DNA of 64,000 bases from Sphingobium sp. (GTDB taxonomy: Bacteria; Pseudomonadota; Alphaproteobacteria; Sphingomonadales; Sphingomonadaceae), in the NCBI GenBank assembly GCA_017744605.1, contig JAGIAZ010000001.1, positions 1-64,000 of the forward strand, in the 5' to 3' direction. A model generated the notes under the pieces. The model made no database searches. It was not told the origin of the DNA and saw only the letters and a list, made by a program, of their open reading frames with translations. The first letter of the stretch is position 1; each line of letters starts with the position of its first letter. Made by a program: the position numbers and the translations under genes. Below, piece by piece: positions 52,478 through 61,338 of this stretch.

Positions 52478-54085
52478 TCACGGCTCCAGCGCGACGACCG
52501 CCACGGAACGAGCGGGCAGGGTGATCGTCAGCCGGCCAGCGCGCGCCGTCGCCGCGATTGGCCTAGGCGAGACGGTGTTCGGCGCGGCGAAGCTGTTGAC
52601 GCTGTCGACGCGCGGCGCCGTGAGCACGTCGCCCCTGGCGGAACGGACGCCCAGACCAGCGACGTCCACGCTGACGGGCGCGGCGCGCTGCGTATCGACA
52701 TTGGTCAGCGCGAGCCACAGCTTGCCTTGTATGTTCTTCACCGCGACTGCGTCCACGCGGGGCAAGGTGATGCTGCCCTGCGTGTAGGTGCCCGCCTCGA
52801 AGCTCACCGGCACGAAGGTGGCATCCTGGAAAGGCACGTACATCCTGAAGACATGGTAGGTCGGCGTGAGAACCATCTTCTCCTTGTCGGTCAGGATCAT
52901 CGACTGGAGCACGTTGATCATCTGCGCGATGTTGGTCATCTTCACGCGCTCGGCGTGGCGTGCGAAGATATTGATGTTCAGCGCGGCGATAATCGCGTCG
53001 CGCATCGAGTTCTGCTGGACGAGGAAACCGGGATTGGTGCCCGCCATCGGCGCCAGCCAGGCACCCCATTCATCGACCGCGATAAAGACCTTTTTCTCGG
53101 GGTCATATTTGTCCATCACCTTCTCGTTGGCGGTGATGAAGCCGTCCATCGTCAGCGTTTCCTTGATCAGCCTTGCATAGGCATTCTCGTCGAAGGATTC
53201 GCTTGGGTACGAGGGAGGCCAGCCGCCAGTGGTATAGCGGTGGAGCGAGAGGCCTTCGATCGACCAGGCCCAGTCATGGGCCTTCCAGCTCTTCATGACT
53301 TCCTCGGTATAAGCGAGGTTTTCGTCGCCCGGGCCGACGGCGATGCGCTGCATGACATCCGGCATCTTCTCGCCCTGCTCCGGATGATAGTTGCGCACGA
53401 AGCGGGCATAGAGCTTCATCTGGTCCGTGTAGAATTCCGGCCGCATCGCGCCGCCGCAGCTCCAGCTCTCATTTCCCAGGCCGAGATATTTGACCTTATA
53501 GGGGGCGGGATGGCCGTTTGCGGCGCGCTCCTTGCCAGCCGCGCTGGTCGGGTCGGCGGTCATATAGGCCAGCCAGTCGGCGGCCTCCTTCACCGTGCCA
53601 GAGCCGATATTGGCCGCGATATAGGCATCGGCGCCGATCTGGTCGACAAAGTCGAAGAACTCGTCAGTGCCGAAGGTGCTCGGCTCGACCGATCCGCCCC
53701 AGTTGGAATTGATCGAGGCACGGCGCTGGTTGGCCGGGCCGATGCCGTCGCGCCAGTGATATTCGTCGGCGAAACAGCCGCCCGGCCAGCGGACGAGCGG
53801 CACGCGGATCGCACGCAGGGCGGCAACCACGTCCTTGCGGATGCCGCGAACATTGGGAATGGCGGAATCCTTGCCGACCCACACACCGCCATAAATGCCG
53901 GTGCCGAGATGCTCGGCGAACTGGCCGAAGATGTTGCGGTGGATCTTAGCGCCCGCCTTGGTGGCGTCGATCCGCACCTCGATGGCATCTTTCGCCGGGG
54001 CCTGCGCCGCAGCCGGTTGGGCGAGAGCCAGGAAAGGTAGCGTCCAGGCGGTGGCAAGCAGGGCCAGAGCGGCAGGTTTCATCAT
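52478..54085 (-). CDS. GH51 alpha-L-arabinofuranosidase
   Basis: 535 residues with a signal peptide (1-28, cleaved near AAAQA); ATG 54085 follows GGGGAG. GH51 motifs are HRNIFGQFAEHLGTGIYGG, RWPGGCFADEYHW, acid/base Glu in LGLGNESWSCGG (about residue 205) and nucleophile Glu in FIAVDEWGAWLAP. It removes terminal alpha-L-arabinofuranose from arabinoxylan or arabino-oligosaccharides; many GH51 enzymes are cytoplasmic, but this one is exported. It lies 72 bases downstream of the acetylesterase gene and is probably in the same operon, followed by a hairpin. Confidence 0.94.
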   Translation of the reverse strand: MMKPAALALLATAWTLPFLALAQPAAAQAPAKDAIEVRIDATKAGAKIHRNIFGQFAEHLGTGIYGGVWVGKDSAIPNVRGIRKDVVAALRAIRVPLVRWPGGCFADEYHWRDGIGPANQRRASINSNWGGSVEPSTFGTDEFFDFVDQIGADAYIAANIGSGTVKEAADWLAYMTADPTSAAGKERAANGHPAPYKVKYLGLGNESWSCGGAMRPEFYTDQMKLYARFVRNYHPEQGEKMPDVMQRIAVGPGDENLAYTEEVMKSWKAHDWAWSIEGLSLHRYTTGGWPPSYPSESFDENAYARLIKETLTMDGFITANEKVMDKYDPEKKVFIAVDEWGAWLAPMAGTNPGFLVQQNSMRDAIIAALNINIFARHAERVKMTNIAQMINVLQSMILTDKEKMVLTPTYHVFRMYVPFQDATFVPVSFEAGTYTQGSITLPRVDAVAVKNIQGKLWLALTNVDTQRAAPVSVDVAGLGVRSARGDVLTAPRVDSVNSFAAPNTVSPRPIAATARAGRLTITLPARSVAVVALEP

Positions 54086-54157
54086 CAGTCTCCCCGTAGG
54101 TTCATGGCAGCGTTTGTGGCGGCGATCCGCCAATTGGTTTGGCAAGGCCCGTTCCGA

Positions 54158-56125
54158 TCAGCGGTTCCCGATCGGCAGTTCGAAGCCCGGCACGGGCAGC
54201 GCCCTGCCGTCGAACAGATTGACCACCGGGCTTTCTCCCCAGGCGTAGCGCACGCGGGTCGCCGGAGCGCCGTCGTCGCTCAGCATCACGTCGGCACCGT
54301 CGATCCGCGTCTGTGCGTAGCGGCAGGAGGACTGATCGGCGCCGCACAACTCGAAACCGAGCGGTGCCGGGCCGCTCCAGGCGGCTAAGCCCTTCTCGAC
54401 GCCCGAGAAGCGCAGGCGGATCATGCCACCCTCCCGTGTGGCAGAAACCGGCATCGGCAGCGCCACACCCTGCGCGGCCATGGCGAGGCGCTGGCCGAGC
54501 AGGGGCTTGTTGGCCGGATGAATGTCGGTGCGCTCGCCAATGTCGATGGCGGCCACCAGCGCGGCATTGCCATCGTTCGACGCGATGGCGCGTTGATCCT
54601 CGCGAATGGTCGCCCAGCCGGACGGGGCGGGCGCGGTCTGCGGCGGGCCGAAATTGGCGAGTTGTACCACCAGCATGCGCATGCCGGGGCTGAACTGGCG
54701 GCGCCACCCGGCGAAGAGGGCGCGCAGGCGATCGGCATAGCCCGGCACGTCGACATCGCTCTCGCCCTGATACCAGACGGCACCCTTGAGCGCGATGTGC
54801 CCGAGCGGCGCGACCATGCGATTGTGCATTACGCCGATGCCGCCATTGCTGTCCCATGGCGGGCGCGGCGGAAAGCTCTTCACTGGCGCGATGCTGTAGC
54901 GCCAGCCCTCGGCCAGCGGGATGGTCGGCCCATTCGCGATGGCAAGTTGCAGCTTGTCGGCGCCTGTCGTGAAGCCGCCCTTGTCCCAGCTGTTGCTGAT
55001 CGCGACCATGATCTCGTTGACACCGGCGCGCAGTAGCGCGGGCGGTACGCGGTAATGGCGCTCCTCGTCCCAGCTGAAGGTATTGCCGACCGCCCGCCCG
55101 TTCACAAAGGACATGTCCATATCGTCGATGATGCCCAGGCTGAGCGTCGCGCCGGCCTTCGCCTGCGCGGATGTCAGCACCACGCTCCGGCGCAGCCACA
55201 CCGTGCCGTTGGCGTTGGCCGCGAGCGGAGTGCCGGTCCATGCGTTCCATACGCCGATCCGGGGTACGGGCGCCCAGCTCAACTGCGCGGGATCGGTCCA
55301 AGGCTGCGTCCCTCCGGTCTCCTTGCGATACCAGTCGGCCCACTGCGGCGCAAAGGCGGTAACGGCGCCGAACGGATCGCTGTCATGCTGGCGCAACATC
55401 GCCACTTCGGCCTTGCCATAAAGCGCTTCGGCGGCATCGGGCGTCAGCCATGGCCGCAGGCGGGAACCGCCCCAGCTTGCATGGATCAGGCCGACCGGGA
55501 TGCCTTGCTGCGCGCGCAGCTCCTTGCCCATGAAATAGCAGGCCGCCGAAAAGCTCGGAACGGACGAGGGAGAGGCGGTCGCCCAGGCGACCGGCATCTT
55601 GAAGGTCGCCGCCGGTACGCCGGCTGTATCCTTGGGGATTTGGAGCAGCCGCAAGTCGACATCGTTCGCCATGCGCGCGATCATGTCGCCGTTCAGTGCC
55701 CGCTCGACAGCAAATTCCATGTTGGACTGGCCTGAGCAGAGCCAGACATCGCCCATCTTGAGATCATGCACGTCCGGCCCTGTACCATCCGGGCCGGTGA
55801 TGCGCAGAGTCAACGCAGCGCCATCGGCGGGGCGGGCGGGAAAACGGAGCGTGAAGGTGCCGTCGTCACTCGCCACGGCGCTGGATTTCTGGCCGCCCAG
55901 GTCGCCGTCGATCCGCTCCTGTGGCCTGGCCTGCCCGGAGACGAGAATGGGGGCATCGCGCTGGATGACGGCATGATCGGTCCAGATTGGCGCGAGCACT
56001 GGCGCCGCCAGGCCTGGGGCAGCGATCAGCACCGCGGCAAGGGCCGTGCCAGCGCGGTGCAGCGCACGCTTGTGGCTACGCGGAAGGCAGCGGCCGTTCA
56101 GTTTCGAATCCGTCAGTATGCCCAT
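54158..56125 (-). CDS. SGNH acetylesterase (CE20/sialate O-acetylesterase-like)
   Basis: 655 residues with a signal peptide (to about residue 40, AAPGLAAP). ATG 56125 follows GAGAGG; an earlier ATG would put the operator inside the gene. Catalytic Ser is in MGDVWLCSGQSNMEFAVE, GxND-type residues are in LKGAVWYQGESDV, and the Asp/His pair is in GERTDIHPANK. A jelly-roll domain (LSLGIIDDMDMSFVNGRAVG) is inserted between them, as in CE20 xyloglucan/xylan acetylesterases. It would remove acetyl groups from hemicellulose. A LacI-type operator lies 25 bases upstream. Confidence 0.85.
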   Translation of the reverse strand: MGILTDSKLNGRCLPRSHKRALHRAGTALAAVLIAAPGLAAPVLAPIWTDHAVIQRDAPILVSGQARPQERIDGDLGGQKSSAVASDDGTFTLRFPARPADGAALTLRITGPDGTGPDVHDLKMGDVWLCSGQSNMEFAVERALNGDMIARMANDVDLRLLQIPKDTAGVPAATFKMPVAWATASPSSVPSFSAACYFMGKELRAQQGIPVGLIHASWGGSRLRPWLTPDAAEALYGKAEVAMLRQHDSDPFGAVTAFAPQWADWYRKETGGTQPWTDPAQLSWAPVPRIGVWNAWTGTPLAANANGTVWLRRSVVLTSAQAKAGATLSLGIIDDMDMSFVNGRAVGNTFSWDEERHYRVPPALLRAGVNEIMVAISNSWDKGGFTTGADKLQLAIANGPTIPLAEGWRYSIAPVKSFPPRPPWDSNGGIGVMHNRMVAPLGHIALKGAVWYQGESDVDVPGYADRLRALFAGWRRQFSPGMRMLVVQLANFGPPQTAPAPSGWATIREDQRAIASNDGNAALVAAIDIGERTDIHPANKPLLGQRLAMAAQGVALPMPVSATREGGMIRLRFSGVEKGLAAWSGPAPLGFELCGADQSSCRYAQTRIDGADVMLSDDGAPATRVRYAWGESPVVNLFDGRALPVPGFELPIGNR

Positions 56126-56149
56126 TGACGCCTCTCCCGATCCTATTTT

Positions 56150-56161
56150 GGTAGCGCTATC
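56150..56161. promoter_or_regulatory. LacI-family operator upstream of the acetylesterase-GH51 operon
   Basis: GGTAGCGCTATC, identical to the site in front of the TonB receptor. It lies 25 bases before the acetylesterase start, and a TTGACC lies upstream of it on the minus strand. It shows that this end of the locus belongs to the same regulon. Confidence 0.75.
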
Positions 56162-56197
56162 GTTCATAACCCGGCGCTGCCGGTCAAGTCATATGCG

Positions 56198-57133
56198 TCA
56201 GTCGTGAAACGGTTCGACGGTTATTCGCTTGCCGCGCAAAAAGGCATCGGCCACGAGGCATAGCGGGTCGGTATCGACGTCGCTGCGCCCCTGCTGAATC
56301 AAGTCGGCAAAGCGCGCATAAAGCTCCGGATACTCGATATCCGCGCTCTGCTGCGTGCCGGTGGGCAAGGTCAGCACCGCGCCGCCTCTGGCCAGATGAA
56401 GCGTGCCGGCATCGGTTTCGACGAAAATGTCCCAGCTTTGCGGGCCGGTCTGGCGCCAGTCGAGATCCATGTGAATCGGCGTCCCCGCCGTATCGCTCAA
56501 TCGCAGGTCGGCCGCGATCGGGGCGGCACGGTTTTCCGGTAGACTGAGCGTTGCATCCTGCAGGAAGACCGGGCGCGGCAGCATATGGGTGAGGATGGAG
56601 AGAGCATTGATGCCGGGATCGAACACGCCCAGACCGCCCGGCTCCCAGATCCATGCCTGCCCGGGATGCCACACACGCACATCTTCGCGCCAGATGATCG
56701 ACACCCGGTCGATGTGTCGGTTCGCCAGCCAGGCGCGGGCCGGGGCGACGCCGGCGGCGTAACGGGAATGCCACGATGCGAAGAGTGAGATACCGGCGGC
56801 GCCCGCCTGCGTACGCAGCGCCGTCACCTCCGAGAGGGTGGCGCCTGGCGGCTTTTCCAGGAAGACATGCAGGCCCGCCCCGATGGCGCGCGCGGCCAAC
56901 GCATAGCGCACCTGTGGCGGCGTGCAGAGTGCGACGGCGTCGAGGGGCATGCCTCCGTCGAGCAAGGCGTCGAGCGTCGCAAAGTGCGGTACGTCCCCCA
57001 ACGCGGTGGCTTGGCGGCTCACCGTGGCGGCAAGCCGGAAATCGGGATTGCCGGCAATGGCAGGAAAATGCTGGTCCCGCGCGATCTTGCCGATGCCGAC
57101 CACGGCCAGCCGAATGGGTGCATTCGCTGTCAC
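56198..57133 (-). CDS. araA: L-arabinose/D-galactose 1-dehydrogenase (Gfo/Idh/MocA family)
   Basis: 311 residues. The start RLAVVGIGKIARDQHFPAI, the catalytic Lys in HVFLEKPPGATLSE, HSRYAAGVAPARAWL, and WHPGQAWIWEPGGLGVFDPG closely follow Azospirillum L-arabinose 1-dehydrogenase and Pseudomonas galactose dehydrogenase. It oxidises L-arabinose and D-galactose at C1 to lactones with NAD(P). Its ATG overlaps the end of the FAH-like gene by four bases, making an operon with that gene and the semialdehyde dehydrogenase. The symbol is that of the Azospirillum oxidative pathway, not arabinose isomerase. Confidence 0.9.
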   Translation of the reverse strand: MTANAPIRLAVVGIGKIARDQHFPAIAGNPDFRLAATVSRQATALGDVPHFATLDALLDGGMPLDAVALCTPPQVRYALAARAIGAGLHVFLEKPPGATLSEVTALRTQAGAAGISLFASWHSRYAAGVAPARAWLANRHIDRVSIIWREDVRVWHPGQAWIWEPGGLGVFDPGINALSILTHMLPRPVFLQDATLSLPENRAAPIAADLRLSDTAGTPIHMDLDWRQTGPQSWDIFVETDAGTLHLARGGAVLTLPTGTQQSADIEYPELYARFADLIQQGRSDVDTDPLCLVADAFLRGKRITVEPFHD

Positions 57134-58122
57134 AATATACCTACGCGCGCACCGGCATCGACCGTGCGCCGCAGCGGGTTGGAGACGGGTAGCGTGAAGG
57201 GTGCGGCCGAAATCTCGAACACGTCGCCTTCCTGCGTCGCTATGCCGTCGCTGAAGGAGAGCGTGGCCGTGCCGAAGAAATGGACATGGACGTCGCCGGG
57301 CCGGCGGAACAGGTCATATTTGAAGTGATGATGCTCCAGATTGGCGATGCTGTGCGACATATTGTCTTCGCCGGAGAGAAAGGGCTTTTCCCACAACATG
57401 GTGTCGCCCCGGCGGATGCGACTGATGCCTTCGAGGTGGGCAGGCGCCGGTCCGAGCAGCAATTCCGGGCCAAGCGCCGCCTTGCGCAGCTTGGAATGCG
57501 CGAGCCACAGATAATTATGGCGCTCGGTCACGTGGTCGCTGAATTCATTGGCGATGGCGAAGCCGAGCCGCCAGGGGGTGCCGTCCGGCCCGATCAGGTA
57601 AATGCCGGCCAGCTCCGGTTCCTCGCCGCCATCCCTGGCATAAGCCGGCATCTCCAGCGGATCATGGGGCCCGGCGAGTTGGGATCCGTCACCCTTGTAG
57701 AACCATTCCGGTTGCTGGCCGATCTCGCCGGCACCCGGTTTGCCGCCGGCCAGCCCTTCCAGAAATATGCGCATCGAATCGGTCTGCGTTTCGGCCGCCA
57801 TCGCCTCTCGATGCATCTTGTCGCGCCCTTCGGCCGAGCCGAGATGCGTGAGGCCCGTGCCGGTCATCAACAGGTGCGCCGGGTCGTCATGGTCGATCGG
57901 CGCGAGCAACTCTCCCGCCTGGAAGGCGCCGGCAAGGTCCACGGCCGCGCCGCGCGCATGGCCGAGAGCGGCTTCCAGCAGCGAACAACCCTGAGCGATC
58001 GCCTCGGTCGCCAGCATGCGAATACTCGTCGTGCCGGTCAGCAGCCAGGCTTCGTCATCGATGGCGAGGATGACGGCCCTTTCGCCGGACGATGCGCGAT
58101 GTTGGAGGAGGCGCGTTGCCAT
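57130..58122 (-). CDS. AraD1/GguC family protein (probable 2-keto-3-deoxy-sugar-acid dehydratase)
   Basis: 330 residues of an FAH-fold protein distinct from XylX: RAVILAIDDEAWLL, HDDPAHLLMTGTGLTHLGSA, KGDGSQLAGPHDPLEMP, EEPELAGIYLIGPDG, NEFSDHVTERHNYLWLAHSK and a C-terminal FFGTATLSFSDGIATQEGD. It lies between the semialdehyde dehydrogenase (60 bases upstream) and the arabinose/galactose dehydrogenase (ATGA overlap), so it should act on 2-keto-3-deoxy-arabinonate or a similar acid. The reaction is inferred from context and family. Confidence 0.82.
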   Translation of the reverse strand: MATRLLQHRASSGERAVILAIDDEAWLLTGTTSIRMLATEAIAQGCSLLEAALGHARGAAVDLAGAFQAGELLAPIDHDDPAHLLMTGTGLTHLGSAEGRDKMHREAMAAETQTDSMRIFLEGLAGGKPGAGEIGQQPEWFYKGDGSQLAGPHDPLEMPAYARDGGEEPELAGIYLIGPDGTPWRLGFAIANEFSDHVTERHNYLWLAHSKLRKAALGPELLLGPAPAHLEGISRIRRGDTMLWEKPFLSGEDNMSHSIANLEHHHFKYDLFRRPGDVHVHFFGTATLSFSDGIATQEGDVFEISAAPFTLPVSNPLRRTVDAGARVGIL

Positions 58123-58181
58123 AATCGGATACTCTCCCGGTCGCGGCGCGGATCGCGCTCGACGACGATTATTGTCTGTTC

Positions 58182-59711
58182 TCAGCTCAGGGTCAGGGTG
58201 CCGTCGATCAGCCGGGGTGATCCATCGCCTTTCGCATCATCGCGCAATTCGGCGGGCAGGATCGACGGGGCGAGGTTCTGGTAGCTGACCGGGCGCAGGA
58301 AGCGGTCGATAGCGAGACTGCCCACGGAGGTCGTGCGCGAATCGGACGTGGCCGGGAAGGGGCCGCCATGCACCATGGCGTGGCACACTTCCACGCCGGT
58401 CGGCCAGCCATTGGCGAGGATACGGCCGACCTTGCGCTCCAGCTGCGGGAGAAGGCGTCCCGCCAACGGCTCGTCCGCCGTATCCATGTGCAGCGTGGCG
58501 GTAAGCTGACCTTCCAGCCTGGCGATCAATGCCATCACCTCGTCGGCATCGGCGCAGCGCACCAGGATGGAACTGGCGCCGAACACCTCATGCGCGAGGT
58601 GCGGGTCGGCCAGGAAGGCTTGTGCCGTGGTCTGGAACAGGATTGCACCGCCGCGCGTGCCTTCGCCCGCATCGCCACTGGCCAGCGTCTCGACATCGGC
58701 GTGGTCCGCGAGGGCGACGACGCCGCTCACATAGGCATCGCGAATGCCCGGCGTCAGCATGGTCTGCGAGAGTGCTGCCGCCACGCCGTTCGTCGCGCTG
58801 GCGATGAAGGCATCGAGCCCCTCGCCGTCAATGGCGATCAGCAGGCCCGGATTGGTGCAGAACTGGCCCGCGCCCATGGTGAGCGACCCCACGAAAGCGG
58901 TGCCCAGCGCCGCGCCGCGCGCCCTGAGCGCCTCGGGCAGCAAGAGCACGGGATTGATGCTCGACATTTCGGCATAGACCGGGATGGGCACGGCGCGCGC
59001 TTGCGCCAGCCGGACGAGCGCTAGGCCGCCGGCGCGCGACCCGGTGAAGCCGACCGCCGCAATGCGCGGATCCTGCACCAAAGCGGCGCCAAGTTCGTGC
59101 GACGGACCGACGATCTGGCTGAACACGCCGGCCGGCAGGCCGCAGGCCGCGACCGCCGTGGAGATCGCCTGCGCGGCCAGAGAGGCAGTGACAGGGTGCG
59201 CGGGGTGGCCCTTGACGATCACCGGACATCCGGCTGCGAGGGCCGAGGCCGTGTCGCCGCCGGCTGTCGAGAAAGCCAGCGGGAAGTTGGAGGCGCCGAA
59301 CACGGCGACCGGGCCAACCGGGATCATGCGCAAGCGCAGGTCGGGTCGGGGCGTCGGCTGCCGGTCGGGGAGGGCGGGGTCGATGCGCAATTGCTGCCAC
59401 AGGCCTTTGCGCACAACATCGGCGAACATGCGCAGTTGGCCGACGGTGCGCCCCCGTTCACCTTCGAGACGCGCGCGGGGCAAGCCGCTTTCGCGCATTG
59501 CCGCTTCGATCAGCGCGTCGCCCAGCGTCATGATCTCTTCCGCGATTCGGTCGAGGAAGCGCGCGCGCTCCTCCTTGCCGGTGGCGCGATAGATGTCGAA
59601 GGCGCCCTCGGCCGCACGGCAGGCAGTGGCGACGTCCCCTAGGCCGTGGACGGGAATCGGATCGCCATACGGCGCGCCGGTTTCGGCAATGATCGAATGA
59701 AATTCGGTCAT
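58182..59711 (-). CDS. araE: Alpha-ketoglutarate semialdehyde dehydrogenase (NADP-dependent)
   Basis: 509 residues of an aldehyde dehydrogenase, class III KGSADH type: [40 protein letters not shown], catalytic Glu in [14 protein letters not shown], catalytic Cys in [13 protein letters not shown], and C-terminal [23 protein letters not shown]. It oxidises 2,5-dioxopentanoate to alpha-ketoglutarate, the last step of the oxidative pentose routes shared by xylose and arabinose. First gene of the operon with the FAH-like protein and dehydrogenase. Confidence 0.92.
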   Translation of the reverse strand: MTEFHSIIAETGAPYGDPIPVHGLGDVATACRAAEGAFDIYRATGKEERARFLDRIAEEIMTLGDALIEAAMRESGLPRARLEGERGRTVGQLRMFADVVRKGLWQQLRIDPALPDRQPTPRPDLRLRMIPVGPVAVFGASNFPLAFSTAGGDTASALAAGCPVIVKGHPAHPVTASLAAQAISTAVAACGLPAGVFSQIVGPSHELGAALVQDPRIAAVGFTGSRAGGLALVRLAQARAVPIPVYAEMSSINPVLLLPEALRARGAALGTAFVGSLTMGAGQFCTNPGLLIAIDGEGLDAFIASATNGVAAALSQTMLTPGIRDAYVSGVVALADHADVETLASGDAGEGTRGGAILFQTTAQAFLADPHLAHEVFGASSILVRCADADEVMALIARLEGQLTATLHMDTADEPLAGRLLPQLERKVGRILANGWPTGVEVCHAMVHGGPFPATSDSRTTSVGSLAIDRFLRPVSYQNLAPSILPAELRDDAKGDGSPRLIDGTLTLS

Positions 59712-59860
59712 GAGGAAGTTCCTTTAATTACTCAGACATATTTGGCTGCTTCGCGAAATGCAACGCTGCGATGGGCCGGCGATGATTTTACTCAGTCGGC
59801 GCTACCTCGCACGGTGCAGGCGCGGCACAGAGCAAGAGGTGCAGAGGCGGAGAACTGGTC

Positions 59861-61186
59861 TCAGTCTTCTGCTGCGATTGCCTCAAATTGCGGCGCGGGC
59901 AGGGATTCCGTGGGCTTGCAGCCCCACAGGGCATAGAACAGCACATAGAGTTCGCACAGCGCTGTCAGCAGGAAGGAGAGCTGGAGCCCATAGGAATCGG
60001 CGATCCAGCCTTGCACGATAACCAGCGCGCCGCCGGCGATGGCCATGACCAGCAGGCCGGAGCCTTCCTCGGTCAGCGGGCCAAGGCCCTTGATGCCCAG
60101 CGTGAAAATGGTCGGAAACATGATCGAGTGGAACAGGCCGACGAGGATGAGCGACCACATCGCCACCGTCCCGTGCGAGAACACTGTGACCAGCATCACC
60201 GCAAAGGCGCCGATCGAGAAAGCGGCAAGCACTTTGGCCGCGTCGATCCTCTGCATCAGCGCCGAGCCCAGGAAGCGGCCGACCATCATGCCGCCCCACA
60301 GGAAAGTGAGGTATCGGCCCGCTTCCTCATGAGTCAGATTGGCGATGTCCGGTTGGCTGACGAAGTTCACGAACAGATTGGCGACGCCGATTTCGGCGAT
60401 CAGATAGATGAAAATAGCCGGCACGCCGAACACCAGATTGCGGTGGCGCCAGAGCGAGAGATGCTTGCGCTCGGCCCGAGCCGCCCGCGTGCTGGACGAA
60501 CCCATGGCGGGCAGCGGAAAGCGGCCGATGATAATGGCGAGCGTGACGAGCACGACGGCGACGATGCCATAAGGCAGGATCACCGAATGGGCATCGGCCA
60601 GCCGTTCGGCGGCAGTCAATTGCGCGCCGTCCAGCGACGTGCCGGCCTTTGACCGGCCAAGGATCAGATAGGCGCCGAACAGCGGCGCGAACATGGTCCC
60701 GGCGGAGTTCATCGCCTGCACCAGATTGAGACGCGAGGAGGCTGTCTCCGGCTTGCCGACCACAGCGACATAAGGGTTGGCGGCGACTTGCAGCAGGGTG
60801 ATGCCGGCGGCGATGATGAACAGCATGGCCAGCGTTACGCCATAGGACGGAATGCTGGCCGCGAGCATCATGCCGAGCGATCCGGCCGCCATAATGAGCA
60901 GGCCGGTGACCAATGCGCGCCGATAGCCCACCCGCTCGATGAGCTTGGCGGAGGGAATCGAGGCGACGAAATAGGCGATGAACCAGACGGACTCGATTAG
61001 AGTCGTCTGAGTATAATTGAGGTCGAACACACTGCGCAGGTGCGGCAGCAGCGTGTTGTTGATGACCGTGATGAAGCCCCACATGAAGAAGAGGGTGGCC
61101 AGTAGCGCGAGTGCGGGGCCATAGCGTATGCCGGAATTCGGTCGAAATTCGCTTGTTGCTTCGCTGGAAGGCACCGCAGCTGGCAT
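59861..61186 (-). CDS. fucP: Sugar:H+ symporter, FucP family (fucose/galactose/glucose)
   Basis: 441 residues, 12 membrane helices. Family marks are FMWGFITVINNTLLPHL in helix 1, SAKLIERVGYRR, AANPYVAVVGKPETASSRLN and FLWGGMMVGRFLGS. ATG 61186 follows GAGAGGAG. The FucP/GluP family carries L-fucose, L-galactose, D-galactose, D-arabinose or glucose with protons. That suits the alpha-L-galactosidase and alpha-galactosidase products made nearby. It is divergent from the aldose epimerase gene and 149 bases upstream of the semialdehyde dehydrogenase gene. Confidence 0.88.
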   Translation of the reverse strand: MPAAVPSSEATSEFRPNSGIRYGPALALLATLFFMWGFITVINNTLLPHLRSVFDLNYTQTTLIESVWFIAYFVASIPSAKLIERVGYRRALVTGLLIMAAGSLGMMLAASIPSYGVTLAMLFIIAAGITLLQVAANPYVAVVGKPETASSRLNLVQAMNSAGTMFAPLFGAYLILGRSKAGTSLDGAQLTAAERLADAHSVILPYGIVAVVLVTLAIIIGRFPLPAMGSSSTRAARAERKHLSLWRHRNLVFGVPAIFIYLIAEIGVANLFVNFVSQPDIANLTHEEAGRYLTFLWGGMMVGRFLGSALMQRIDAAKVLAAFSIGAFAVMLVTVFSHGTVAMWSLILVGLFHSIMFPTIFTLGIKGLGPLTEEGSGLLVMAIAGGALVIVQGWIADSYGLQLSFLLTALCELYVLFYALWGCKPTESLPAPQFEAIAAED

Positions 61187-61338
61187 AACGCTCCTCTCTC
61201 TGACTGGGTGCATGACCAGTTTGGAAACCTGCTTGCACTCCTTATTTTTGTCGGACTATATGGCGCTGAGCTGCTCGTCAATGGGCAACCAACCCGCAAC
61301 GACGCCAGCTGAGCCAGCGCCAAAGGAAAGCGACAAGG

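Noticed and set aside
57130..58122. Calling the FAH-like protein XylX
   Set aside because: It lacks the LSPVDLQCIKACGVTFA and NDVNLRDFEGRSALL motifs of XylX and matches the AraD1/GguC type instead.
56922..58284. Plus-strand frames across the FAH-like and dehydrogenase genes
   Set aside because: No conserved motif; the minus-strand genes overlap by ATGA as expected for an operon.
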